Positions 10,604 to 19,334 of a stretch of DNA of 64,000 nucleotides are shown one piece after another (the stretch's first letter is position 1; each line of letters starts with the position of its first letter). A program made the position numbers and the translations under genes. Origin of the DNA: Candidatus Hadersleviella danica (lineage in GTDB: Bacteria > Chloroflexota > Anaerolineae > Promineifilales > Promineifilaceae); NCBI GenBank assembly GCA_016711405.1, contig JADJSZ010000030.1:12270-76269 (forward strand). Direction: 5' to 3'. Under the pieces are notes generated by a model, which was given only the letters and a program-made list of their open reading frames with translations, ran no database searches and was not told where the DNA came from.

Positions 10604-13600
10604 TTACCGCCGCTTCACCGCCAGCCAGCCAACGGTGCTGGTCAGGAGGAGCAGAAGGAGGGCGACGATTGTCAGGGGGAGGGTGGTGCTGTTCATAGTG
10701 GAGAAGGTGGAGAGGGTCACGGCCGTTGGCCCCACCTCATCCCCCACCGCCCAATCCGAAAAGCTGGTGATGCCATCCAGCCAGACAGTGCCGGCCGTAG
10801 ACCCCGTGCGGAAACAATCCCAGCCAAAACCGCCCTGCGTGCCCGGATATTTACACACCATCGCCCCGCTGTCAGGCGTGACACTGTGCGGCAGGGTCAT
10901 CCGCGCCACAAAGCCCGTGGCGGGTGCGCCCGCATTATCCCATGCCCCCATCTGCCAGAAATGGTCGTGGCCCACCCCCGACCCGCCGGGCGTGCCTGTG
11001 GCGTTGCTGTGGGGGCGCGGCATGTAAACGCCCGCCACGCACTGAATATTGCCCAAATTGGAGAACAAGAGGGTAGCCGCTGGCGTGTCGAAGTTGTAAT
11101 TGACCGCTGTGGATAGGCCGCACTGTTGTGGCAGTTCGTCGTAGCCAATGTCGAAGCCAGCCCCCTGCGGCCGTGCTTCGCCATCAAAGTCGGCCGTTAC
11201 GCCTGCATTGATGCCCGCATCCACGGCCGCCGAATCGGGGCCGATGCGGTAATTGTCATGGGCGGGATCCACAAAATGGGGCGCACCATTTAGCGAATTC
11301 CCCCCGCTATTAATCACGCCGCTCAGGTTGGTGGTGTTGCCATCGAACAGGTTGTAATCCTCGTTGACCGTGCCCGCTGTCTGTTCAATGCCGATGGGGT
11401 GATTGGTGATAATGGTGTTCCTGATTGTGGTTGTGCCGTTGTTAACGTTAATCGCGGCCGTGCCACCGACGGATGGGCGGACAATGGTGGTGTGGATAAT
11501 CTCGACAGTGCCACTCGTGTTAATCTGCATCGCCGAGCCGGGGTTGCTGGCAGTATTGCCCGCAAACAGGCTGTTGACAATGCGGCTGTTGCTCGCATTG
11601 GGCAAATACAATGCCCCAGCCCCACCCGCCAACGCCGTGTTGTTGATAAACTGCGTATTGGTCACGTTGACACCAGCAAAAGCATAAAACCCACCCGTGC
11701 CGCCATGGGAAAGATTGCCTTGGAAGCGTGCGTTGTTAATGGTAGCAAACCCGATAGCCACGCCACCAGCCGCCGCATTGCTATTGGCTGTGTTGCTCAG
11801 CACTTGCGTGTCGTTGAGGGTGAGCGTGGAATTTGCCCAGAAGCCCCCTGCAAACCCCCCCGATTGATTGTGGCGAAAAGAGCCGCCGCTGATGGTGGCG
11901 GTGGCGGCAAAATAGGCTCCGCCAGCAAAATTAGTCGTTGTATTGTTCAAAATATGGGTATTTGAGAGGGTCGCCGCACCGCTAAAGTAGGCCCCGCCAC
12001 CATTCTGCCCAGCTATGTTCCAAAGGCCGTTTTGCAAAGTAAGGTTTATAAGTGTCAGTGGGTTGGTGGCATAGAGAACACGGCCGCCGCCCTGCGCATC
12101 CAGTATGGTGGGATTGGCGATGGGGTCGCTGGTGGCCCACTGTCCGGGGGCATACCCACCCATCAGGGTCAACGCTTTGTTAACGAACGCGACTTGGGTT
12201 GTCCCACTTTCCAAGATGGCTCCCGCACACGCCCCCGCAATTTTGATGGTTCCGCTGGGGCTGGCGGCCGTAATCGCATCGCGCACCGCTTGCGCGTCGG
12301 GGCTACCAAAATCGCTACGGTTATCCCCTGTGTATTCGGTAAAACACAAGGGGGTCATGAACACCGATTCGTAAGCACCAAGGTCTACCGTGCCCTGCTG
12401 GATGCGGGCATTGCCCGCCAAATCGGTGCTGACACCGCTGGGAATGAGGGCGTTGTCCCCCGCATTGATGGCGTGACTGGCACTGCTCAAGGTTAGGTCA
12501 ACATTCAAGGCGGGGTCGCCGCTGAGATTGTCGCTGTTCGTGCCATTGATGCAGGTTAGACCATCTTCGATTAAGGTGTGTTGGGCGTTAATGGTTCCGC
12601 TGTTACGCCCACAGTCGCCCCCTGTATTGTTGGCGATGAGTGTATTATTTAGCTGGTCGGCGCTACTACTATTGCGATACAACCCGCCGCCCCCATTCGG
12701 CGCACTGTTGCCGCTGATAGTAACGTTGTTCAGGGTGAGTATGCCAGTGGCGACGTTGTAAATACCACCACCCCTGTCCGAGGCACTGTTGTTGGCGATG
12801 ACCGTGTTGACCAAGGTGAGCGGGTCGCTTCCTGAGTAATAGATACCCCCGCCGTCTGTCGAGGCGTTGTTGGGGGAAGAGCTATTGCCTGTAATGATGC
12901 TGTGGCTGATAACGGCCGTGCCGCCAGAAAAAACGCCGATATACAGGCCACCACCGTTGCCACCCAGCGCACTGGTCAGGCTGTTGTCACTGACCACACT
13001 CCCAGCCATGCTAAAACTGCTGTTGCCAAAGCTGGTGATGCCGCCAGCAACGCCATTGCTGGTGGCATTGGTGTTGCGGTTGTTGGTGATGGTGGCATTG
13101 ATGATGGTAACGGCCGATGCTTGCGTATCTATGCCGCCGCCATCCCGGTTGGCAAAGTTGTTTTGCACAACGGTATTGCTCACGGTCAAACTGGCGCTTA
13201 GCGCACCCACTCCCCCGCCAAAACGGCCGTAACAACTCTCCACAAGGCTATTAACCAGTGTGAGTTGTCCACTCGTATCAGCCCTAACACAGCCGCCATC
13301 TGGGGGGGTGGTAGAATTGCCGCCGTGGCGCAGGGTGACACCGTTCAAGGTCAGGTTGCCCGTGGCGGTGGTGGCGCGGATGATTCTGTAGTTGACTGTG
13401 TTGGGGTTGGCGTTGGCCTGAATGATGGTGTTGGCCGTTCCATTGCCCTGAATGGTCAGGGGGCTGGTCACATTGGGTAGTTCGCTCCCCAGCGTCACCG
13501 TGCCGTTGACGCTAAAGGTAATCGTATCGGGGCCACTACCTGCGGTGCAATCGGCCGTGCCGGTGTCACTGTTGGCCGCCACAATCGCCTCGCGCAGGGT

Positions 13601-13768
13601 GCAGAACCCATCTATGACCACGGTATCGGCCGTGCTGTTGACGATGATGGTGGCGGTGGGGGCGGCGTGGGCAGGTGGGGGGAACACGGCCGTGGCCAGC
13701 CCCACGGCCAAGATGAGTAGAGACAGAACAAAAAACAATGCGGATAGGGTTAAACGGGTGGCTTTCAT
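10604..13768 (-). CDS. Secreted CSLREA / choice-of-anchor Q-type beta-helix protein with C-terminal membrane anchor (1054 aa)
   Basis: Residues 1-36 form a signal peptide ending PPPAHAAP. Next is a CSLREA-type motif (IIVNSTADT followed by CTLREAIVAAN). The body is a long parallel beta-helix with repeated N, G and T turns of the GNSAPNGGGGLY kind. Two blocks end in choice-of-anchor Q-like segments (INAGDNALI...VDLGAYES and VDAGINAGV...DIGYDE), so the protein is probably two fused beta-helix units. The C-terminus is one hydrophobic helix (LTIVALLLLLLTSTVGWLAV) followed by KRR, a typical membrane stop-transfer anchor. It is likely displayed on the cell surface; binding or lyase activity cannot be assigned. 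It lies 127 bp upstream of the cyclase operon on the same strand. Confidence 0.85.
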   Translation of the reverse strand: MKATRLTLSALFFVLSLLILAVGLATAVFPPPAHAAPTATIIVNSTADTVVIDGFCTLREAIVAANSDTGTADCTAGSGPDTITFSVNGTVTLGSELPNVTSPLTIQGNGTANTIIQANANPNTVNYRIIRATTATGNLTLNGVTLRHGGNSTTPPDGGCVRADTSGQLTLVNSLVESCYGRFGGGVGALSASLTVSNTVVQNNFANRDGGGIDTQASAVTIINATITNNRNTNATSNGVAGGITSFGNSSFSMAGSVVSDNSLTSALGGNGGGLYIGVFSGGTAVISHSIITGNSSSPNNASTDGGGIYYSGSDPLTLVNTVIANNSASDRGGGIYNVATGILTLNNVTISGNSAPNGGGGLYRNSSSADQLNNTLIANNTGGDCGRNSGTINAQHTLIEDGLTCINGTNSDNLSGDPALNVDLTLSSASHAINAGDNALIPSGVSTDLAGNARIQQGTVDLGAYESVFMTPLCFTEYTGDNRSDFGSPDAQAVRDAITAASPSGTIKIAGACAGAILESGTTQVAFVNKALTLMGGYAPGQWATSDPIANPTILDAQGGGRVLYATNPLTLINLTLQNGLWNIAGQNGGGAYFSGAATLSNTHILNNTTTNFAGGAYFAATATISGGSFRHNQSGGFAGGFWANSTLTLNDTQVLSNTANSNAAAGGVAIGFATINNARFQGNLSHGGTGGFYAFAGVNVTNTQFINNTALAGGAGALYLPNASNSRIVNSLFAGNTASNPGSAMQINTSGTVEIIHTTIVRPSVGGTAAINVNNGTTTIRNTIITNHPIGIEQTAGTVNEDYNLFDGNTTNLSGVINSGGNSLNGAPHFVDPAHDNYRIGPDSAAVDAGINAGVTADFDGEARPQGAGFDIGYDELPQQCGLSTAVNYNFDTPAATLLFSNLGNIQCVAGVYMPRPHSNATGTPGGSGVGHDHFWQMGAWDNAGAPATGFVARMTLPHSVTPDSGAMVCKYPGTQGGFGWDCFRTGSTAGTVWLDGITSFSDWAVGDEVGPTAVTLSTFSTMNSTTLPLTIVALLLLLLTSTVGWLAVKRR

Positions 13769-13814
13769 CTCTCTAAAATTCCTTGCCGTGGGTGGCCAAA
13801 AATAAAAAACGAGG

Positions 13815-13919
13815 GTAACTATTCAGATAGAGTGTAGAGATAGAGATAGAGGAAACACGATAGGCTGAACAACTGAGTTCTCCTGTATCTCTATCTCCTA
13901 TCTCTATCTGAATAGTTAC
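13815..13919. repeat. Heptamer-repeat hairpin between two minus-strand genes
   Basis: The perfect 18-bp arms GTAACTATTCAGATAGAG (13815-13832) and its reverse complement (13902-13919) enclose further GATAGAG / CTATCTC units. The hairpin fills the gap between the stop at 13926 and the start at 13768 and could act as a terminator or an mRNA 3'-end stabiliser. Confidence 0.7.
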
Positions 13920-13925
13920 AATGCT

Positions 13926-14571
13926 TTAGCGGTAGAGGTTATTGATAATGATCACATCGTTGAGGGCTTGGCCGTGGGGGATGCCGAGCCGGGAGACATA
14001 GGCGGCAAAGGTTCCGATGCTTTGGCTGGGGTGGTCGGTCAGGAATTGCTCGAAATCGCGCTGGAATTGGTGGACACGGCCGATGTACTCCTCTTGCCCA
14101 GCCATGCTTTCTATATCGCGGGCGCAGAGGACAAAAGCGTGAACCAAGGCACTGCATTGCTCATCGAATGGCGTGCGCTCTATTTTGGGGGGGGGGTGGG
14201 GGTGCGCCCCACCGAATGGGGGACATGGCATAGAAAACGGCCGAAGAGTTATCTATTTTGGCCATGATAAAAGCGCAATCAGGGGCTTGAACGGGTTGGC
14301 ACTGGCGGGCGCGTTCCCACCCCATTTCGATAGTGGCGGGAATTTCCATTGGTTCGCTGGGGTCTTCCCGGATAAAACGGACTTCTTCGCCATCTTTATA
14401 GGTGGTTCCCACGATACAGAGGAATTGGTGAACGGCCGTGGCCACAATCTCTTTCTTGTCGTTCAGCCATGCAAATTGCTCGTCTTTATACGCTTTGAGC
14501 TTGATGGCTCCTGCTTGGGCCAATTGTTCCCCAATTTCGGGGTTGGAGTATTCGAGCGTTTGGAAAAACAT
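13926..14571 (-). CDS. Unknown protein (~215 aa) interrupted at a G10 tract
   Basis: Not recognised. The likely start is MFFQTLEYSNPEI at 14571. The first half (HQFLCIVGTTYKDGEEVRFI and nearby) runs to the proline codons made by a run of ten G, a T and five more G (14187-14202 on the plus strand). The second half (FDEQCSALVHAFVLCARDIESM to INNLYR) continues in another frame to 13926. The span is one base over a multiple of three, so one indel restores a single protein. There is no signal peptide, membrane helix or known motif; the C-terminal half looks helical. A homopolymer this long is a classic site for sequencing error and also for slipped-strand phase variation. Confidence 0.6.
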
Positions 14572-14592
14572 ACGGCACTGAGGGGGGGTAGG

Positions 14593-14641
14593 GAATTGGT
14601 AAATTGGTAAATAGTAATTGGTAATTACGCCAATTACCAAT
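14593..14641. repeat. ATTGGTA heptamer repeats with hairpin
   Basis: Three ATTGGTA-type units end in a perfect 10-bp inverted repeat (ATTGGTAATT at 14617-14626, its complement at 14632-14641). It lies upstream of the start at 14571. The rest of the gap to 14843 holds no gene or clear signal. Confidence 0.6.
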
Positions 14642-14843
14642 GGATATATTTCATTTGAATTGAAATCGTTCGAACTGGGGCGTTGTCCCCAGCTATATTA
14701 TGGTGGGCTATATTCTTTTCAATTCCAATAGTGCGCCACTACGTCTGCCAATTTCCGCAGAAAGAAAGCACGCCGCTTATTTTTGCCCACTCAAAAAAAG
14801 ATCGTGGGGCAACCAAGAGAGCCAACTGAGGCGTTCGGCCGCA

Positions 14844-17800
14844 TCATTCGCCTGCACCACCACCTCCCTGCACGGCCGCGAACGCCTGAATCTCCCGCGC
14901 CAAGAAGCCCGAGGTATTCTGGTGCCCCAACACATACGCCCAAAGCTCCTCCGCCTCGGCCGTGCGCCCCACCCGCCACAAATACTCCCCCCACCGCCAC
15001 AACCCATCCAGCCCCTGCGCCGTTAAATCCAACTGCACCGCATAGCCCAACGCCGTGCGAATTTGCTCGGCCGCCGCTGGCCAATCCCCCCGCGCCATAG
15101 CCACCTGCGCCAACCCCAAATGGGTCGGCCCCAAGCCATCCACCCGCCCCGAAGCTGTGTATTGGGCGAGTGCTTCCCCCAATTGGGCTTCCGCCAGCGG
15201 CAAATTCCCTTCGGCCACGGCCAGCAAGCCCAGCGAACGCAACGCCGAAGCGATGCGATAGGTGTTGGCGTATTGCTGGCGGATGTGCAAGCTTTGTTCC
15301 AGCAGTTCCCGCGCACGGGGCAGGTTGCCCAAGGCTAATTCGGCCAGCCCAAGGTTGTTAATGGTGATGGCGAGGTCGTAGTCGGGCGTGTCGGCCGTGG
15401 CCGTTTTGATGGTACGGGCAAACACTTCCCGTGCGGCGGCCAATTGCCCCATCTGGTAAAGCGCCTCGCCCAAATTGCCAAGGGCACGGTTCAGGCGCAA
15501 GGAGTCGCCAGAGGCTTCGGCAAGGGGCAACTCCTCTTGCCACAGAGCCAAACGCGCCTCGTATTCACCCACATGCCGCAACAGGTCAGTCAGGGCAGAG
15601 AGCGCATCGCCCCGCACCTCATCGTGGCTGTGCAAAGCGTTTAATTCGGCCAGTGCCTGCTCCAGCAACGGCCGTGCCCCCCCCGCATCGCCACAAAAAA
15701 GGCGGAAAAAGCCAAACTGAGCCGCCAAATGGGCTAACAAAAGGCGTTGCGGGGCAGTTCGTTGCAGGAATGGGCCAGCTTGTTTGCAAGGCGTGCCACG
15801 CTTGCTCGAACAAGGTGCGCCCTTCTTGCAGTTGCGCTGTTTCGCGCAGGAAGCGATAGAGGGGTGGGGCGAAGAGAGCCAGCAACGATTCCTCGGCCGT
15901 GGCCACGCACCACCCCCACGCCGCCCGCAAATCGGGCAACAGGGGCAAATGGGTTCGCAGTTGCAGATGTTTTTGCTTGTCGAAGGTGGGCGGCACGGCC
16001 GCCGCCAGCATCTCCGCAAAGTAAGTGGCATGGGCGCGGCGCACATCATACCCCTCGGCCGCCAACCGTTGCGCCGCCAGCCCTTTATAAAGCGGGTGCA
16101 TCGTGTAACGCCGCTCCCCATCGGGGCGGATGAGCGATTTACGCGCCAGCGCGGCCAACTGCCGCCACTCGGCAAGGGTCACTTGCAGGGCGGCTTCGTG
16201 GCCAAAGTATTCGCTGGCAAAAATAGTCAGCCGCGTCAGGGTAATTTGCTCGGCCGTGGTCAGCCGCTCCCACGAATGTTGAAAGACAAGTTGGATACTG
16301 CGCTGGTGCGGGGCAATGTCGGGGTAATCGGCCGCCAACACGGCCGCATCTTGCTCAATTCGCGCCGCAATTTGCCCCACCTCCCCCTCATCCAACAACG
16401 TGGCCGCCAATTCCAGCCCCAAGGGTAGCCCCCCCGTCAGGCGGCAGATGCGCACAATGGGCGGCCAGCTTTCGGCCGTCAGCCGAAAGGTGCGGTAGAG
16501 GCGACGGGCGCGGTCCAAAAACAGCTTGCTGGCTTCGTAATCGAGGGCTTGGCCGTGCCCCACCTCCTCGGGCGGCACGCGCAGGCCGAGCAAGGGGAAA
16601 TGATGCTCCCCCAGCAGGCGCAACCGCTCCCGCGAGGTGACGAGCAGGCGCACGCCGCCCGCCGCTTGAAGCAGTTGGGTGAGCCATGTGCGGCTTTCTA
16701 AGACTGTTTCGATGTTGTCGAGAATGAGCAGGAGATGGCGGGGGCGCAATTGTTCGATAACGGCCGCCGCCGCGCTCTGTTGGCGGGGCAGAACCAAGCC
16801 CAAGGCGTTGGCCACCGCCACAGGCACATCCTCGGCCGTGCTAAGGCCAACCAACGAGACAAACCAGACCCCTTCCAGCCGCCAATCTTGGGGCGGATTG
16901 GCCAATATCTGCCGCCCCAGCTCTTGTGCCAAGCGTGTTTTGCCCATGCCCCCCGGCCCTGTCAGCGTCACCAGCCGCGCTTCTTCCTGCACGAAGCAGG
17001 CCAACAAGTCGGCTAAATCCCCTTCGCGGCCGATGAAAGGGGTGAGGGCGTGGGGGATGTTGCTGAGTAGGGGGGCGGCGGGGCGCGGGGCGTTGGCGGT
17101 GAGCGTGCCTTCGCGCACGGCCGTGGCCAGTTGTTGTGTCCGTTGCGTTGGCTCCACGCCCAGCTCTTCGGCCAGCAAGCGGCGGCATGTTTCGTATTGG
17201 GCGAGGGCGGCGTTGCGTTGGCCGCTCAGGGCAAGTGCTTGGATGAGTTGCCGGTGCGCCGCTTCGCGCCATGCTTCGAGGGCAATTTGCCGCCGCGCAT
17301 ACCCCACGGCCGCTTCATACGCTTGGCGAGCCAGTGCCCCCTCGGCCAACTCAGCCAAAGCCTCCAGCAAGTGTTCGTGCAGGCGTTCCCGTGCCAGCAA
17401 CAGCCACTCCTCGAAGGGGTAACTCTCGTCCACCTCTAGCCCATCTAACAAGGAGCCGCGCACAAGCGCCACAGCTTGGGCTAGTTTGGCTTGGCAGGTG
17501 GGGCAAGTGGCTGTTTGTTCGTGGGGATGTTGCTTGACCTCGGCCAAAAGCTGGTGAAAGGTGGCGTAATCGAGGTCGAAGGCGGCCGTTTCCGCCACCC
17601 ACACAGCTTGCCGGTTGGCCACCAGCAGTTCATCCGCCACCGCCCCCAACGCATCGCGCAAGCGGGTGAGTGTTTGCGAGAGATTTTGCCGTGCTTTGTC
17701 TTCGGGCAGTTCGGGCCACAGCAACGCAATAAGGCTGGCGCGGCTATGCACGGCCGGTTGTTCGATGACGAGATAGGCCAACAGCGCCAATGATTTGGCG

Positions 17801-17871
17801 GAGCGGAAATGGCCAACGGGTTGCTCTGCAAGCTGAATGACGGGCGTACCGAGCAGTTTGAGGAACAGCAT
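14844..17871 (-). CDS. AfsR/SARP-type transcriptional activator: OmpR-like DNA-binding + BTAD + NB-ARC ATPase + TPR (one frameshift)
   Basis: This is a probable ATP-switched transcription activator. Residues 1-95 form a winged-helix region (SAKSLALLAYLV, LIALLWPELPEDKARQNLSQ) typical of SARP regulators. Residues about 100-250 are the bacterial transcriptional activation (BTAD) domain, including CPTC, FEEWLLLARERL and the end motif LAEELGVEPT. Walker A is GPGGMGKT (304-311), with Walker B-like HLLLILDNIETVL. The NB-ARC module is followed by TPRs. The frame breaks near 15785 (WHALQ, then QAGPFLQRTAPQRLLLAHLAA), and the TPR part continues in the next frame to 14844. The length is one base over a multiple of three, so one indel explains it. 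Targets are unknown; it stands alone between hairpin-rich gaps. Confidence 0.85.
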
Positions 17872-17942
17872 GGGCGAAGATGCTAGGCGAAAATAAATAG
17901 TTTGACCATGTTAGATGACCAAGCCTCTCAAGAGAAAAGCCG

Positions 17943-18026
17943 CCCTCACCCCCTGCCCCTCTCCCTCGGGGAGAGGGGGGGAACATCATTGTCCCTCTCC
18001 TTGGGGAGAGGGGTTGGGGTGAGGGG
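17943..18026. repeat. CCCTCACCCC / GGGGTGAGGG inverted-repeat element
   Basis: CCCTCACCCCCTGCCCCTCTCCC is mirrored after a short spacer by a block ending GGGTTGGGGTGAGGGG, giving a long imperfect stem with an inner CTCTCC/GGAGAG stem. It belongs to a well-known class of dispersed bacterial palindromic repeats. It lies between the small gene ending at 18135 and the start at 17871; the rest of the gap shows nothing else. Confidence 0.75.
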
Positions 18027-18134
18027 AAGAAACACTCAAACAACCTAATCTAACATCGTCAAAATAGATATTAAATTATAGCCAATCACTCTGCTTCAGT
18101 TCAGTTGCTGATGAGATCCAGATATACCCCTCTT

Positions 18135-18482
18135 TTACTTCGGCACCGACGGCCGATAGTTGATTTCGCTCTGGCGCGTGCCCCCCGCTTGCTCATATTC
18201 GTTGCTATCCCGCCCATAAATTGCGCCCACGGCCGCCAACATGCGCTTGGTATGCTCATTCAAAGCTTGCTCGGCCGCCTGCAAATCGTTCAGCATCCCA
18301 TCCAACTCGGCCAGCTTCATGTTATACGCCGCCCACTTGCCCTCCACGGCCGCAATATGCGTTTTGTAATCGGCCAACGTCAATGCCTCCGTCAATACCA
18401 GCGTCTCGCTGATAGATGTCAGCAGAACCGCCCTCAAACGCGCCTTCGCAACCACCTTAGAAACTCGCTTGCGCCGTGCCAT
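18135..18482 (-). CDS. Small basic coiled-coil protein of unknown function (115 aa)
   Basis: No family recognised. The start ATG (18482) gives a very basic N-terminus, MARRKRVSKVVAKARLR. A mostly helical middle follows with heptad-like hydrophobics (ISETLVLTEALTLADYKTHI, then MKLAELDGMLNDLQAAEQAL), and the tail is polar (GRDSNEYEQAGGTRQSEINY). There is no signal peptide or membrane segment. The basic head and helical body could suit a DNA- or RNA-binding protein or a phasin-like protein, but that is inference. Its 5' side faces the AT-rich repeat array at 18545-18830, so the array may contain its promoter. Confidence 0.7.
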   Translation of the reverse strand: MARRKRVSKVVAKARLRAVLLTSISETLVLTEALTLADYKTHIAAVEGKWAAYNMKLAELDGMLNDLQAAEQALNEHTKRMLAAVGAIYGRDSNEYEQAGGTRQSEINYRPSVPK

Positions 18483-18544
18483 AACTTCTTTTGCCTCCTA
18501 AACATCTGCCTCATCTCCCCCAAGATGAGCCATTATCGAATAAA

Positions 18545-18830
18545 AAACCAGCTTCAACCCGCTTCACTTTCAGCAGAATCCACTTCGTTTTAAGTTTAAT
18601 AAACTTACCTTTATTTGTAAATCACCCATGCTTAAAAATAATTAGCTTATCTTTCAATATAATTTATTTATTCTTAAAAATAGTTTACTTATGCTTAAAA
18701 ATCCCAATCTTTTATTTATCTACTTATCTTTTAATACATAAATCGGTTACGCTTAAATAAAACCGATTTATAATTAAGCCTAAGTCGCTTCATTTAAGCA
18801 CAATTGGCTTCGTTTTAAGCGTAACTCGAT
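18545..18830. repeat. AT-rich array of degenerate ~20-22-nt tandem repeats at the coding-strand switch
   Basis: About 12-14 degenerate units follow each other with a core of the CTTAAAAAT / CGTTTTAAG type, for example at 18586, 18608, 18631, 18651, 18673, 18694, 18728, 18752, 18791 and 18811. A typical unit is AATAGTT + TACTTAT + GCTTAAA. The tract is far more AT-rich than anything else in the window and lies exactly where coding direction switches from minus to plus. The spacing is close to two helical turns, so the A/T tracts may be phased and the DNA bent. No gene is credible here: open frames show only a repeating seven-residue pattern from the 21-nt period. Confidence 0.75.
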
Positions 18831-18872
18831 TATAGGCAAGCCACACAAAGCGAAATGCGCCCTCCCCCCACA

Positions 18873-18907
18873 GACCCCACGGGTTTCTCAAACCCGTGGG
18901 GTCTTTT
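18873..18907 (+). terminator. Strong hairpin with T-tract after the AT-rich array
   Basis: The arms GACCCCACGGGTTT (18873-18886) and AAACCCGTGGGGTC (18890-18903) pair perfectly over 14 bp with a CTC loop and are followed by TTTT. This is a textbook Rho-independent terminator on the plus strand, yet no plus-strand gene precedes it in the window. It may end an RNA crossing the array, or it may be a dispersed palindrome. Confidence 0.65.
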
Positions 18908-18939
18908 GTTGTCGCGGCCGTGTTTCGGCCGTGCCCCAC

Positions 18940-18961
18940 TTGGTCAGAGTTTGGTCAGAGT
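18940..18961. repeat. Tandem 11-bp direct repeat TTGGTCAGAGT x2
   Basis: Two exact, adjacent copies of TTGGTCAGAGT lie in the non-coding stretch upstream of the small ORF at 19125. They could be a regulator site for the surface-protein operon. The rest of 18908-19019 shows no other clear signal. Confidence 0.5.
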
Positions 18962-19019
18962 TGATGCGTATGCTTCTAACGCAACCATCAACCCTCAATG
19001 TGTCAAAAGCAGACCGTAG

Positions 19020-19088
19020 GGGCAACCCTTGTGGTTGCCCTCGGCGCTAGATTCCTCAAAAGGGTAGGGGTAGGCCTTGTGCCTACCC
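19020..19088. repeat. Two REP-like hairpins
   Basis: GGGCAACC-CTTGT-GGTTGCCC (19020-19040) and GGGTAGGC-CTTGT-GCCTACCC (19068-19088) are two perfect 8-bp stems with the same CTTGT loop. The GTAGGGGCAACC..GGTTGCCC form is a widespread bacterial REP-like element. Confidence 0.75.
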
Positions 19089-19124
19089 TCCCCCACAGCA
19101 ACATCGCTACCCCAGACCCCCGTC

Positions 19125-19334
19125 ATGCCAGACCCAACCCACCCCCACAGCAAACAAAGCGATTACCACGCTTATCTTTTGCGCGTATGGCGCGAGGAAG
19201 GACACGGCTGGCGGGTTTCCTTACAACCCACCGGCTCCCCCGAGCGGTTTGGCTTTGCCGATTTACACACAGCATTGGCCTTTGTCGAACAACATTTGCG
19301 AAATAGTAGTCAGGAGATGCGGCATGAACAGTAA
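19125..19334 (+). CDS. Small protein (69 aa) overlapping the giant surface-protein gene
   Basis: Function not known. The ATG at 19125 is preferred because upstream sequence belongs to the REP-like hairpins. The protein has a compact pattern, YHAYLLRVWREEGHGWRVSL, then ERFGFADLHTALAFVEQHL. I recall similar short proteins in Chloroflexota encoded beside larger genes, but this could not be checked. Its stop (19332-19334) overlaps the start of the next gene (19324) by 11 bases, and an AGGAG at 19312-19316 inside it serves that start. The overlap implies co-transcription and probably translational coupling with the giant gene. Confidence 0.65.
   Translation: MPDPTHPHSKQSDYHAYLLRVWREEGHGWRVSLQPTGSPERFGFADLHTALAFVEQHLRNSSQEMRHEQ

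Noticed and set aside
18545..18830. AT-rich array as a CRISPR array
   Set aside because: Units are only 20-22 nt, adjacent, degenerate and without spacers, and no cas gene is near.
18545..18830. AT-rich array as a chromosomal origin
   Set aside because: No DnaA box (TTATNCACA) cluster and no dnaA, dnaN, gyr or par gene in the window; kept only as one possible reading.
19020..19088. GTAGGGGCAACC hairpins as riboswitch or tRNA-like element
   Set aside because: Simple 8-bp REP-like stems with a shared CTTGT loop and no conserved core.
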